Positions 54,511 through 64,000 of a stretch of DNA of 64,000 nt are shown here, one piece after another; position 1 is the stretch's first letter; each line of letters begins with the position of its first letter. Origin of the DNA: Microbispora sp. ZYX-F-249 (lineage in GTDB: Bacteria; Actinomycetota; Actinomycetes; Streptosporangiales; Streptosporangiaceae); NCBI RefSeq assembly GCF_039649665.1, contig NZ_JBDJAW010000008.1:177808-241807 (forward strand), read 5' to 3'. The notes under the pieces were generated by a model that did no database searches, was not told where the DNA came from, and saw only the letters and a list, made by a program, of their open reading frames with translations. Both the position numbers and the translations under genes were made by a program.

Positions 54511-56568
54511 TCACTGCGTGTTGTCGCGGCTGATGGCCGGCAGCCGCGTCACCGGTTTGCCGTCCGGAAGCGCCGGCTTGACCGGCTTGCCGTTGTCCCC
54601 CTTGCTCAGGCCGAAGATGCCCTCCCAGATGCGCCGCACGGCGGGCGCGGCGGTCGAGGCGCCGAAGCCGCCCTGCGCGACCATGACCACGGTGACGAGC
54701 CGCGGATTGTCCGCGGGCGCGAAGGACGCGAACCACGACGTGTCCTCCTTGCCGTAGACCTCGGCCGTACCGGTCTTGCCGCCGATCTTGACGATGTTGA
54801 ACGGGAAGCCGCGGAACGCGCCCGCCGCCGTGCCGTCCGAGGGCACCTCGCTGAGCGCCTTGCGGATGTACTCGCGCGTCTCGTCGTTGACCGGCAGGTG
54901 TCCCTCGACCGGGACCGGGATCTCCTGCTTCAGCGTGCCGTCCGGACGCATCAGCGCCCAGCCGATCCGCGGGCTGCGCACGTTGCCGTCGCCGAGCAGC
55001 GCGGCGTACGCCCGGGCGAGCTGGAGGGGGGTGACGAGCACGTCGCCCTGGCCGATCGAAAGGTTGACCGCCTCGTACGCGTGGAAGATCGCGCCCTCCA
55101 CGCAGTTCTCGTGGGCCAGCCGCTTGGCGAACGAGGCCCGGCTCTGGTCCTTCATCTCCGGATAGCCGGTCTTGGCCCGCCTGCACATCTCGTCCTTGGT
55201 GGAGTTCCACAGGTCGCGCTTCCACCCTCGGGTGGGGATGCGCCCCGCGGACTCGCCCGGCAGGTCGATGCCCGTACGGCGGCCGAAGCCGTAGGCCTTG
55301 GCCATGTTCGGCATCGGCTCCTTGACCTTGGACTTGGGCGTCTTGCCGCCGTCGCGCAGCCACTCTTCGTACCCGGCCCGGTAGAACACGGTGTCGCACG
55401 ACTTGACCAGCGCCTCGTGCAGCGAGATCGCGCCGAGACTCATGCCACCCGCGTTCGGGTACGACCGGCCCTCGACGGTGTAGGCGCCCGGGCACTGGTA
55501 GGTGCCGTGCAGCGGCTGACCGTCCGCGACCATCGCCGATGCCGAGCTGATCTTGAAAGTCGAGCCCGGGGCGTACTCGCCGGCGATCGCCCGCGACACC
55601 AGCGGCTTGCCCGACTTGTCCGACAACAGCCGCCGGTAGTCCTTCTCCGCGATGCCGCCCGTCCAGACCTTGGGGTCGTACGTCGGCCGGCTGGCCATCG
55701 CGATCACGCGGCCGGTCTTCACGTCGAGCACCACACCGGCGGCGCCGTCGGAGTTCGGCACCTCCTGCATGGCCTGGTCGAGCGACTTCTCGACGACACG
55801 CTGCACGTTGGCGTCGATGCTGGTCACCAGGATGTCGCCGGGGACCGGGTCGGACTGCTGGTTGACCGTGATGACCTTGCCCATCCGGTCGACCTGGACG
55901 TTGCGCAGGCCGGGCGCGCCGCGCAGGGCCGAGTCGTAGGTCCGCTCCAGCCCGTCGCGGCCGGTGAGGTCGACACCCGAGTAGTTGGCCTTGAGACCCT
56001 CCCGCTTCTCCAGCTCGCTCTGCGTGACCGGCTGCAGGTAGCCGAGGAGCTGGGCGGCGTCCTTGCCGTTCGGATAGTCGCGGATCGCCTGGATGTCGGC
56101 CGTGACACCCGGGAAGTCCTCCTGGCGTTCCAGGATCTGCAGCGCCGCGCGCGGGTTGACGTTGTTGGCCACCGGAATCGGCGTGTACGGCGAGCCGGGC
56201 CAGCACGGACGGCTGACGCCGGGCCCGCATGCCCGGATCTCCTGCTTCAGCTTCGACAGCGGCACCTTCAGCACGGCGGACAGGCGACGGAGCACGCCAT
56301 CGCCGCCGTCCGGCATCCGCTCCAGCCGGCCGCGGTCCACGGATACCACCAGCGTCGTGCGGTTACGCACGAGCGGGCGGCCGGCGGAGTCGAGGATCGC
56401 CCCCCGCAGGGCGGGGACCCGCACCTCGCGGGTGCGCGTCTCCGTCGCGACCGTGACGAACCGCGACCCCTGCACCACCTGGACCTGCCACAGCCGGACG
56501 ACGAGCACCACGATCATGGCGATGACCAGCACCTGCAGGACGAGCAGGCGCCCCCGCAAACGTGTCAT
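54511..56568 (-). CDS. mrdA: Penicillin-binding protein 2
   Basis: Class B transpeptidase, partner of RodA. 685 residues, ATG 56566-56568 overlapping the mreD stop (ATGA). One N-terminal membrane helix (LLVLQVLVIAMIVVLVVRLW). Dimerisation domain to about 240, transpeptidase domain from about 270: nucleophile Ser336 in STFK (336-339), second motif Ser390-Cys-Asp and KTG at 598-600. A proline-rich tail ends the protein. The SxN motif being SCD rather than SxN is notable but not unusual in this subfamily. Confidence 0.94.
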   Translation of the reverse strand: MTRLRGRLLVLQVLVIAMIVVLVVRLWQVQVVQGSRFVTVATETRTREVRVPALRGAILDSAGRPLVRNRTTLVVSVDRGRLERMPDGGDGVLRRLSAVLKVPLSKLKQEIRACGPGVSRPCWPGSPYTPIPVANNVNPRAALQILERQEDFPGVTADIQAIRDYPNGKDAAQLLGYLQPVTQSELEKREGLKANYSGVDLTGRDGLERTYDSALRGAPGLRNVQVDRMGKVITVNQQSDPVPGDILVTSIDANVQRVVEKSLDQAMQEVPNSDGAAGVVLDVKTGRVIAMASRPTYDPKVWTGGIAEKDYRRLLSDKSGKPLVSRAIAGEYAPGSTFKISSASAMVADGQPLHGTYQCPGAYTVEGRSYPNAGGMSLGAISLHEALVKSCDTVFYRAGYEEWLRDGGKTPKSKVKEPMPNMAKAYGFGRRTGIDLPGESAGRIPTRGWKRDLWNSTKDEMCRRAKTGYPEMKDQSRASFAKRLAHENCVEGAIFHAYEAVNLSIGQGDVLVTPLQLARAYAALLGDGNVRSPRIGWALMRPDGTLKQEIPVPVEGHLPVNDETREYIRKALSEVPSDGTAAGAFRGFPFNIVKIGGKTGTAEVYGKEDTSWFASFAPADNPRLVTVVMVAQGGFGASTAAPAVRRIWEGIFGLSKGDNGKPVKPALPDGKPVTRLPAISRDNTQ

Positions 56569-57083
56569 GCCGTCCCCCGTCTCCAGCTCGGCACGAGCTC
56601 GCCACCGCCCGCGCGCCTCCGGTGGCCGCCGTGCATGACCTTGACCGCCCGGAGCACCAGTGGAGCGGCCACGAGATTGCAGATCGCGGCCCGGGGCCAG
56701 GCCGTGGCCAGCACCGGCCACGTGATCCCCGGGGCGCCGAGCAGCGCGCCCAGACCGGCCACCATGCCGGGCGCGATCACGGCGCACGCCGCCACCGCGG
56801 GCAGCGGCAGGCGCTCTCCCACACGGCCGGCCGCGTAGCCCAGGAAGCACAGGACCAGCGCGTACTGGCCCAGGGTGTGGTTGGAGGGTGGCAGCAGGTC
56901 GTAGGCGAGCCCTCCGCAGAAGCCGATCACCGCACCGGGCACGGGCCCGCGCCTGGTGGCGAGTGCGGCGACCGTCAGGAGCACCAGGTCCGGCGCCCAC
57001 GAGAACAGCAGCCGGTTCACCACGCTGACCTGCAGCACCAAAGCGACGAAGAGCAACAGCGCGGCGATGAGGTTGCGGGCCAT
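56565..57083 (-). CDS. mreD: Rod-shape-determining membrane protein MreD
   Basis: 172 residues, ATG 57081-57083. Five or so membrane helices (LIAALLLFVALVLQVSVVN first) and AYDLLPPSNHTLGQYALV, the family centre. Its role is scaffolding for the MreC-RodA-PBP2 complex. Stop overlaps the mrdA start; 3 nt after the mreC stop. Confidence 0.9.
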   Translation of the reverse strand: MARNLIAALLLFVALVLQVSVVNRLLFSWAPDLVLLTVAALATRRGPVPGAVIGFCGGLAYDLLPPSNHTLGQYALVLCFLGYAAGRVGERLPLPAVAACAVIAPGMVAGLGALLGAPGITWPVLATAWPRAAICNLVAAPLVLRAVKVMHGGHRRRAGGGELVPSWRRGTA

Positions 57084-57086
57084 CGT

Positions 57087-58274
57087 TCAGTTCCTCCCGC
57101 CGCGGCCGTCGTCCGCCACGGCGCCGTCGTGCTCCCGGGGCACGTGCCGGGGCGCCGTGGCGGCGGGGCCCGTCTCCCGCCCCGCGCGCGGCTCCTGTAC
57201 GGCCGGCTCCCGCACCTCCCCGTCCACGGCCTGCGTACCGTGCCGGGCGCGCCGGTCCTGTGCCGCCCCGGGCCGGGCCTCGCCCGTGCCGCGGCCCCGG
57301 TCGCCGAGCCCCCACTCGGCCTCCAGTGACGCGCGCCCCTGCCCGCGGCCGTCGTCGCCGCGCCGCTGCCGGTCCTCGCGCGCCGGCTTCGGCGGCTGCG
57401 GCTTCGGCGGCAGCACCGCGTCACGCGGATCGCGCTTCGGCGCCGCGACCACCACGCCGACGACGTCCAGTGAGGAGAAGTCGGTGAAGGGCCGCGCGTA
57501 GGCCGTCCTGGTGACCTCACCCGGCGTGTTGTCCACCCGCTCGACCACGCCGATCGGCACCCCCGGCACGTACGGCCTGCTCTGCTGCGAACCGAACGAG
57601 ACGATCCGGCGGCCCACCCCGATCGGCACGGTGGAGTCGAGCAGGCGGAACCTGACGAGGTTGCCGCCTCCGCCCGCCTCGCCGAGGCCGCTCACGACGC
57701 CGAGCTCGTTGCCGCCTTCCAGGCGCGCCCCCGCCGAAAGGGCCGGGTCGGTCAGCAGGGCCACGGTCGAGCTGACCGGGCCCGCATGCACGATGCGGCC
57801 GACCAGCCCCACGTCGCTCAGCACCGTCATGTCGGGCCGGATCCCGTCGCCGGTGCCGGCGTCGATCTCGACCGTGTCCTCGAAACCCGCCACCGTACGC
57901 CGCGCGACGACCTGAGCCCCGACGACGCGGTAGCGGCCGAGCCCCGCCAGCCCGAGCATGCGGTCCAGCTTCTCGGCCCGCGCCCGGTCGAGCCGCTGCG
58001 CCGACACCTCGTCCCGCAGCCGCGCGTTCTCCTTGCGGAGGTCGGTGATGACGCGCCTGGCCGAGGGCGCGTCGCGCAGCATGCCGACGAACCCGGTGAT
58101 CGGGCGGGTCACGGCGGCGCCGACGCGTTCGGCCTTCCCGAACACGGTGCCCACGAAGCCGCGCACCGGGCCGAGGACGTGGTCGTTCCCGGCCCGGTGA
58201 TCCACGGTGATGAGGATCAGCGCCACGGCGAGGAGGAGTCCGAGAATCAGACGGGCGCGGCGGGTGTCTCTCAT
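57087..58274 (-). CDS. mreC: Cell-shape protein MreC
   Basis: 395 residues, ATG 58272-58274. One N-terminal helix (RLILGLLLAVALILITV), a coiled coil (ITDLRKENARLRDEVSAQRL) and a beta-barrel domain with RTVAGFEDTVEIDAGTGDGIRPDMTVL. The last 125 residues after GVVVAAPKRDPRD form an unusually long, charged, disordered tail rich in Arg, Gly and Pro, beyond the family core. MreC regulates PBP2/RodA from the outside of the membrane. Confidence 0.92.
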   Translation of the reverse strand: MRDTRRARLILGLLLAVALILITVDHRAGNDHVLGPVRGFVGTVFGKAERVGAAVTRPITGFVGMLRDAPSARRVITDLRKENARLRDEVSAQRLDRARAEKLDRMLGLAGLGRYRVVGAQVVARRTVAGFEDTVEIDAGTGDGIRPDMTVLSDVGLVGRIVHAGPVSSTVALLTDPALSAGARLEGGNELGVVSGLGEAGGGGNLVRFRLLDSTVPIGVGRRIVSFGSQQSRPYVPGVPIGVVERVDNTPGEVTRTAYARPFTDFSSLDVVGVVVAAPKRDPRDAVLPPKPQPPKPAREDRQRRGDDGRGQGRASLEAEWGLGDRGRGTGEARPGAAQDRRARHGTQAVDGEVREPAVQEPRAGRETGPAATAPRHVPREHDGAVADDGRGGRN

Positions 58275-58282
58275 GACGCTCC

Positions 58283-59314
<1,032 letters not shown>

Positions 59315-59485
59315 GCGGAAGGAAGCCTTCCTTCAGGTGGTTAGCGGTTACCGGGTTCAGCGGGTGTGCGGGATGACGCATCGCATTCGAATCGTAACGG
59401 CACGTGCTCATCACTGGGCACATCGCGCTCTCAAGCCCCCGGAAAAACCGGCGTCCCCCCGCCTAAGCTCGGTCACCACCTGGAA

Positions 59486-59522
59486 AAACACGAGAGGCCC
59501 CGGTTTAAACCGGGGCCTCTCG
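59486..59522 (-). terminator. Terminator after ndk, 32-nt perfect palindrome
   Basis: Positions 59491-59522 are a perfect palindrome centred on TTTAAA; minus-strand reading continues TGTTTTTCC. It begins 11 nt past the ndk stop. Strong intrinsic terminator separating ndk from mreB. Confidence 0.93.
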
Positions 59523-59533
59523 TGGGGCAAGGG

Positions 59534-59944
59534 CTAGAAACGGTCCGGAAAGAAAATCTTGATTTCCCGGGCGGCGGACTCCGGCGAATCGGAGCCGTGG
59601 ACGACGTTCTCGCCGATCTCCAGGGCGTGGTCGCCGCGGATGGTGCCGGGCGCGGACTTCACCGGGTCGGTCAGGCCGGCCAGGGCGCGGAACGCCTCGA
59701 CGGCCCGGGGGCCCTCGAGCACCATCGCGACCAGCGGGCCGCCGGTGATGAACTCCACCAGCTCGCCGAAGAACGGGCGCTCGGAGTGCTCGGCGTAGTG
59801 GGCCTTGGCCGTCTCGGCGTCGAGCGTGCGCAGGTCCATCGCCACGATCTTGAGGCCCTTGCGCTCGATGCGGCCGATGACGTCCCCGATGAGACCGCGA
59901 CGGACCCCGTCGGGCTTGATCAGGACAAGCGTGCGCTCGGACAC
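59534..59944 (-). CDS. ndk: Nucleoside diphosphate kinase
   Basis: 136 residues, GTG 59942-59944 ([17 protein letters not shown]). The catalytic phosphohistidine is His116 in NVVHGSDS. Balances nucleoside triphosphates. Short form without extra domains. Its own terminator follows; a 230-bp gap lies upstream. Confidence 0.96.
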   Translation of the reverse strand: MSERTLVLIKPDGVRRGLIGDVIGRIERKGLKIVAMDLRTLDAETAKAHYAEHSERPFFGELVEFITGGPLVAMVLEGPRAVEAFRALAGLTDPVKSAPGTIRGDHALEIGENVVHGSDSPESAAREIKIFFPDRF

Positions 59945-60174
59945 GGTCTGTTCTCCTAAGGTCGTTGCTGAGGCTCACGTGGCGTCGTGCTCGCCGTATG
60001 GTGACCCGTCCAGGTCGCGGGCGCACCCGTCAAGCATCTGGAACTCCAACTGGGGAGTTCTGTACGCAACGGCAGCTTACCGGTCCGCGAACGCCGCTCC
60101 GATCGGGCGAGGCCGGGTGTCGACGGCGCGGCGGGTCAACCGGCGAGGTCGACCGGCGAGCTCGGCCGGCGTCG

Positions 60175-61698
60175 TCAGCGGGCGGGCCCCGCGTCCCCGG
60201 GGGCGCCGTCGTCCTCCTCCGGGGACGGCGTCGGCGCGGGGATCACCACCTGGCCGTCTCCCGGCGCGGCGGCGGCCCTCCGGGTCAGGACGGCGGAGAG
60301 CACGATCACTCCGACCACGACGAAACCGCCGATCTGCGCCCACATGTGCAGCGCGCCGATGAACCCCTCGACCAGGGCGTTCCCGTTGCCTCGCGCGGTC
60401 TCGGCCGCCTCACGCAGCCGGTTCACCTGGATGCCGGTGCCCAGCAGGAAGCCCGCGAGCACGGCCGGGAAACACAGCGACAGGCCCAGCATCGCCGAGC
60501 CCAGACCCGCCGTGCGGAACGCGCCGACCAACGCGACCGCCGACCCCCCGGCCAGCAGCACGAACGGCACCACCAGCGGCGTGCCGGACGGCGCCGGGAC
60601 CAGCAGCCAGGTCGCGCACAGTCCCGCGACGACGGCCGCGAGACCGAGGGCCGTCATCCGCTCCGTGAACGCGTCCGGCACCCGGCCTGCGAGGACGGCG
60701 GCCACGAGCGCGGTCAGCGCGGCCACCAGGAACGGCACCCACAGGCCCTTGAGGCCGGGACCGCCCAGTGGGCCGCCGAGCTCGATGTAGGTCATCTGCG
60801 CGGCCGTCGGCAGCACCACCAGCCCGACCGCGACGTTGACGAAGGCGAGCGTACGGCCGCCCTGCCCCTCGAACGTGCCGAGCGCCGCGAGGCCCAGCAT
60901 CGCCACGACGGCCAGCGCCGCGGCGATGACGACCAGGCGCGGCGGCCAGTCGAAGGTGATCCCCACGCCCAGCACCGCGATGGCCGCCGCCGGCACGATC
61001 GCGAGCGCGAGCCGCCCGCGCTCGGCCGACGTCGGCCGGCTCGCGGGCAGGATCTCCCCCTCGGTCCGGGTCCCGCCGTCACCGGAGATCATCCAGAGCA
61101 CCAGGTACGCCGCGGCGAGGGCCAGCGCCACTCCGGTGAGCAGCGGGTACGGCTGGAGGGTGACCTGCCACGAGGTCACGTCGCGGATCGCCCACAGGGC
61201 GAGCGCCTGGGCCGTCAGCAACGAGGCGGCGAGCGCGCCCGCCCAGATCGGCAGCAGCACCCGGCGCCGGGAACGCTCGGCGGCCGCGACCAGCGTGGCC
61301 GGCACGAGCATGCCCGCGCCGACCCCGTGCAGCACGCGCAGCACGCCGACCAGCGCGACGGTGCCGGTGTACCCCCCGGCGACGTCGGCGAGCGCGAGCA
61401 GGGTGAGCCCCGCGACGAGGATCGGCGCCGCGCGGAACCTGCGTACCGCGACCGCGGCGAGCGGCACGGTCACCAGCATGGCGGGCAGCGCCAGCCCGTG
61501 CGCGCGGATCATGTCGACCTGCGACACGCCCGGCGGCAGCAGCGCCGCCACGACGGAGATCGTGTTCGGAATGGCGACGAGCGCCAGAGGGAGGGCCACC
61601 AGGGTGAGCAGCCCGATGACGACGTCGACCAGCAGAGGGACGCGCACGGCACGGACCGGCGCGGCGGTCCGAGCCTGCGGTACGGGAGGGACGGCCAT
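60175..61698 (-). CDS. MFS-like integral membrane protein
   Basis: 507 residues from ATG 61696-61698; upstream frame is not coding-like. About 14 hydrophobic helices: VPLLVDVVIGLLTLVALPLALVAI, LPAMLVTVPLAAVAVRRF, LVGVLRVLHGVGAGMLVPATLVAAAERSRRR (which resembles the MFS loop 2-3) and so on. The C-terminal tail is acidic and disordered (SPEEDDGAPGD). In this chromosome it lies between ndk and the DUF4233-folC pair, 11 nt downstream of DUF4233. Probable exporter; substrate unknown. Confidence 0.78.
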   Translation of the reverse strand: MAVPPVPQARTAAPVRAVRVPLLVDVVIGLLTLVALPLALVAIPNTISVVAALLPPGVSQVDMIRAHGLALPAMLVTVPLAAVAVRRFRAAPILVAGLTLLALADVAGGYTGTVALVGVLRVLHGVGAGMLVPATLVAAAERSRRRVLLPIWAGALAASLLTAQALALWAIRDVTSWQVTLQPYPLLTGVALALAAAYLVLWMISGDGGTRTEGEILPASRPTSAERGRLALAIVPAAAIAVLGVGITFDWPPRLVVIAAALAVVAMLGLAALGTFEGQGGRTLAFVNVAVGLVVLPTAAQMTYIELGGPLGGPGLKGLWVPFLVAALTALVAAVLAGRVPDAFTERMTALGLAAVVAGLCATWLLVPAPSGTPLVVPFVLLAGGSAVALVGAFRTAGLGSAMLGLSLCFPAVLAGFLLGTGIQVNRLREAAETARGNGNALVEGFIGALHMWAQIGGFVVVGVIVLSAVLTRRAAAAPGDGQVVIPAPTPSPEEDDGAPGDAGPAR

Positions 61699-61709
61699 GG
61701 TTGCCGACT

Positions 61710-62060
61710 TTAGCGCTTCGTCGTCCCTTCGACACGGCGAGCGACGAAGATGGCAGTTATCCACAGGGCAGCGAAGATCACCCCGAGGAAGAACATGACC
61801 GGGACGAGGAATCCTGTGGCGATCGTCAGGACTTCGAGCACAGTGCCCGCGATATAGGCGGATGGGCGTTTCAGCATGCCGACGACCACCACGCACAGGA
61901 CGGCGAGCCCGAGCCCGACGGTCAGCGCGAGCGGTGCGGAGACGTGATTGATGGTGATCGCGACCGGGCTGATGAGCGCCACGACGATCGCCTGCATCCC
62001 GAGGACGCTCGCGCAGAGCCGGCGCATGCCCGGGGTGACCTCGAACACGCCGCTGCTCAT
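61710..62060 (-). CDS. DUF4233 membrane protein
   Basis: 116 residues, ATG 62058-62060 overlapping the folC stop (ATGA). Four hydrophobic helices (VALISPVAITINHVSAPLALTVGLGLAVLCVVVVGML, then GTVLEVLTIATGF and MFFLGVIFAALWITAIFVARRV). DUF4233 proteins are regularly encoded directly after folC in actinobacteria; function unknown, coupling to folC suggests linked control. Confidence 0.88.
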   Translation of the reverse strand: MSSGVFEVTPGMRRLCASVLGMQAIVVALISPVAITINHVSAPLALTVGLGLAVLCVVVVGMLKRPSAYIAGTVLEVLTIATGFLVPVMFFLGVIFAALWITAIFVARRVEGTTKR

Positions 62061-63394
62061 TTCGCCACCTTGAGGAGGATGCGCGCGTCTCCCGCGGTCA
62101 CGACCGAACCGGTGATGAGGACGCCGGAGCCGAACTCGTCGCCCTGATCCGCCAGTGCGACGCCCGTGTCGATGGCGTCGTCGAGCCGGTCCTCCACGTG
62201 GACGCGATCCGGGCCGAAGACCGCCTCCGCGCGGGCCGCCAGGTCGTCCGGGCTCAGCGACCGCGAGGAGGAGTTGCGGGTGACCACGATCTCCTCTGCA
62301 ACCGGTTCGAGCAGGTCCAGGATCGTGTCCACATCCTTGTCCGCCATCACGGCCACCACCGCGACGAGCCGGGTGAACCCGAACGCCTCGGTCATGGCCT
62401 CGACCGTCGCCTCCATGCCCGCGGGATTGTGCGCCGCGTCGACCAGGACGGTCGGGCCACGCCGCACGACCTCCAGCCGCCCAGGGCTCTTCACCTGGGC
62501 GAACGCCTGCCGTACGACCTCCTCACCGAGCGGGTCGTCACCGGCCGTCAACGCCTCCACGGCAGCCAGGGCGCCGGCCGCGTTGCCCGCCTGGTGTCCG
62601 CCGTACAGCGGCAGGAACACCTCCTCGTACACACCCTTCAGGCCCTTGAGCTGGAGCATCTGGCCGCCCATGGCCAGCTCGCGATGCAGCACGCCGAACT
62701 CCAGCCCCTCGCGGGCCACCACCGCGCCGGCCTCCGCCGCGCGCCTCATCAGCACCTCGGCGGCGGGCAACGGCTGCTGCGCCAGCACGGCCGTCGCCTT
62801 GGGCTTGATGATGCCGGCCTTCTCACCGGCGATGGTCGCGACGTCCGGTCCCAGGTAGTCGGTGTGATCGAGCGAGATCGGCGTGACGACCGCGACAGTC
62901 CCGTCCGCGACATTCGTCGCGTCCCAGGTGCCGCCCATCCCGGTCTCGATCACCGCGACGTCCACCGGAGCGTCCGCGAACGCCGCGTACGCCATCCCCG
63001 TCAGCACCTCGAAGAAACTCAGCCTGCCCACCTTGGCGTCGATCATCTCCAGGTAGGGGGCGATGTCCGCGTACACCTCGGCGAACCGCTCCTCCGACAG
63101 GGGCTCGCCGTCGATCACGATCCGCTCACGCATCGACTGCAGATGAGGGCTCGTATAACGGCCAACCCGCAGGTTACGCTCGCGCAGGAGAGCCTCGACC
63201 ATCCGCGCGGTGCTCGTCTTCCCGTTGGTGCCCGCGATGTGAACGACCTTGTACGAGTTCTGGGGATCGCCGAGGATCTCCATCAGCGCGTTGATCCGGT
63301 CAAGAGTGGGGCTGAAATCCCACTCCACTCCCCGTGCCATGATCGCTTGCTCGACGGCTCGATATTCCACGACCCTCAGCGTACGGGAACCCAC
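62057..63394 (-). CDS. folC: Folylpolyglutamate synthase/dihydrofolate synthase
   Basis: Adds glutamates to folates and makes dihydrofolate. Mur-ligase fold, about 445 residues from GTG 63392-63394, chosen because AAAGGG lies 5 nt upstream; GTG 63368-63370 (VEYRAVEQAI) is an alternative. Signatures: IAGTNGKTSTARMVEALL (P-loop), GRYTSPHL, ETGMGGTWDATNV and SLDHTDYLG, plus LVDAAHNPAGM in the C-terminal domain. Its stop overlaps the DUF4233 start. Confidence 0.94.
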   Translation of the reverse strand: MGSRTLRVVEYRAVEQAIMARGVEWDFSPTLDRINALMEILGDPQNSYKVVHIAGTNGKTSTARMVEALLRERNLRVGRYTSPHLQSMRERIVIDGEPLSEERFAEVYADIAPYLEMIDAKVGRLSFFEVLTGMAYAAFADAPVDVAVIETGMGGTWDATNVADGTVAVVTPISLDHTDYLGPDVATIAGEKAGIIKPKATAVLAQQPLPAAEVLMRRAAEAGAVVAREGLEFGVLHRELAMGGQMLQLKGLKGVYEEVFLPLYGGHQAGNAAGALAAVEALTAGDDPLGEEVVRQAFAQVKSPGRLEVVRRGPTVLVDAAHNPAGMEATVEAMTEAFGFTRLVAVVAVMADKDVDTILDLLEPVAEEIVVTRNSSSRSLSPDDLAARAEAVFGPDRVHVEDRLDDAIDTGVALADQGDEFGSGVLITGSVVTAGDARILLKVAK

Positions 63395-63494
63395 ACCCGC
63401 CCTTTCACAAGGCAGTAGGCCGCACGAGGGGCGTGAGACGCGGGTCGAGGAGAGCGTGAGGGATGCAGGGCCGCTGATCCGCGGGACCGCGATC

Positions 63495-63590
63495 GGGCGG
63501 GGGGCTGGGGGTGTGCGTGGGGGCACGAGGGGGGCTGGGACTCGGGAGTTGGGGCGTGGGGAACTCGGGGGGGTGTGGGTGGGGGTTGGT
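63495..63590 (+). other. G-run cluster with G-quadruplex potential
   Basis: Many runs of four to seven G on the plus strand within 96 bp, separated by short loops (for example GGGGGGCTGGGGGTG). Directly upstream of folC and on the template side of its leader. Confidence 0.5.
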
Positions 63591-63740
63591 CACTGCGCCG
63601 GCCGGAAGGTCCGGTCCTCGCGAAGCCCGCTCCGCTGGGCCTTCGCTGCGGTCCTCCCTCCCGCCCGCTCCGCTCCCCTCACGCTGGCGCCCAGCATCCC
63701 GGGCCTCGGGCCGGCCCCTCGGCCGGGCCCACCACGCCGG

Positions 63741-63794
63741 CCCTACCGCCCTTACCGGCCCTAGTGGCCCTAGTGGCTCTAGTGGCTTTACTGG
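63741..63794. repeat. 9-bp tandem repeat, six copies
   Basis: Units CCCTACCGC, CCTTACCGG, CCCTAGTGG, CCCTAGTGG, CTCTAGTGG and CTTTACTGG in succession (63741-63794). A minisatellite in non-coding DNA. Confidence 0.8.
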
Positions 63795-63831
63795 CCCTGG
63801 ACGTCGCCGGACGTCGTCTGCCCCCGGAAAT

Positions 63832-63862
63832 GCGAAAGCCCCGGCCGTCATCGGCCGGGGCT
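63832..63862 (-). terminator. Intrinsic terminator of a gene beyond the right edge
   Basis: AGCCCCGGCCG (63837-63847) and CGGCCGGGGCT (63852-63862) form a perfect 11-bp stem; minus-strand reading continues TTTCGCATTTCC. Consistent with termination of a minus-strand gene, perhaps valS, which starts beyond the window. Confidence 0.7.
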
Positions 63863-64000
63863 GAAAACCCACACCCACACACTCAGACCCACACCCACCC
63901 AGACCCACGCCCCACACCCCCTGCCGGGGAACCCCGCGAAGGGGAACAGGGGAACAGGGAGGAGGGGGTGCGGATATGCGGAAGGGCCACCCCACCGGGA

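Larger units (their letters stand above)
63395..64000. other. Non-coding stretch upstream of folC (G-rich, with minisatellite)
   Basis: No convincing gene on either strand in these 606 bp: frames are short, extremely biased and lack motifs. It holds G-runs at 63495-63590, a 9-bp tandem repeat at 63741-63794, a terminator at 63832-63862, and a CCCACAC-rich pyrimidine patch at about 63868-63925. In actinobacteria valS usually lies upstream of folC, so a minus-strand valS may end beyond the right edge. Confidence 0.6.

Noticed and set aside
53245..56838. 1197-codon plus-strand open frame opposite rodA and mrdA
   Set aside because: Antisense shadow; it spans two well-defined genes and the gap between them, with a His- and Arg-rich, repetitive translation.
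63741..63794. CRISPR array at the tandem repeat
   Set aside because: Units are 9 bp and directly contiguous with no spacers, and there are no cas genes. The 11-, 12- and 17-bp repeats elsewhere are also contiguous.
63405..63995. 196-codon minus-strand open frame at the right end
   Set aside because: Proline/arginine repeats encoded by the 9-bp minisatellite and G-runs, passing through an intrinsic terminator; no ribosome site or motif.

Overview
The window is 64 kb of high-GC (about 70% or more over most of its length) actinomycete chromosome. Codons mostly end in G or C, GTG starts are common, and genes are packed into overlapping ATGA/GTGA operons. The order obg-rpmA-rplU-rng, rodA-mrdA-mreD-mreC-mreB-ndk and DUF4233-folC is the conserved actinobacterial core order (also seen in Streptomyces). 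The family is probably Streptosporangiaceae-like, but that is inference; no rRNA or taxon-specific marker is present. No CRISPR array, rRNA, transposase or phage gene was seen.

Region 1 (1-20.6 kb) is an L-arabinose utilisation locus. After the tail of an FAD oxidoreductase come the catabolic operon araB-araD-araA, a ChvE-MmsA-MmsB pyranose-type sugar ABC importer, a YtfQ-YtfR-YtfT-YjfF furanose-type ABC importer, a LacI regulator, a secreted 1260-residue GH51 alpha-L-arabinofuranosidase and a second LacI regulator. The palindrome TGTTAGCGCTAACA, or close variants, sits in front of ytfQ, the arabinofuranosidase, the first LacI gene and araB, so these form one regulon. The second LacI gene has a different palindrome, TGTCAACGTTGACA, in front of it. 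Proposed logic: the secreted enzyme releases L-arabinose, the two importers take it up, and AraA, AraB and AraD convert it to D-xylulose 5-phosphate.

Region 2 (20.6-29.4 kb) is accessory: an EamA exporter, a dienelactone hydrolase, a START-like protein, a CynX-type MFS transporter, a small membrane-protein pair, a YbdK-type carboxylate-amine ligase, a DyP-type peroxidase, a secreted GH16 enzyme and tRNA-Ala(GGC).

Region 3 (29.4-45 kb) is housekeeping: a histidine phosphatase, rsfS, nadD (split from rsfS by an inserted ArsR/MFS pair), an M48 peptidase, a membrane Ser/Thr kinase divergent from an orphan NarL-type regulator, proA, proB, obg, rpmA, rplU, rng and a TIGR03936 gene.

Region 4 (45.2-48.4 kb) is the most interesting part. 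A compact, visibly lower-GC three-gene operon (DUF262 protein; ABC-type ATPase with a DUF3696 tail; an unrecognised 318-residue protein) is wedged between the TIGR03936 and TIGR03960 genes, which are normally neighbours. It has the build of a mobile anti-phage or DNA-surveillance cassette.

Region 5 (48.4-64 kb) holds the TIGR03960 radical SAM gene, an aminoglycoside-phosphotransferase-like gene, an XRE regulator with a small partner, the cell-elongation operon, ndk, an MFS-like membrane protein, DUF4233 and folC. It ends in a non-coding, G-rich and repeat-rich stretch.
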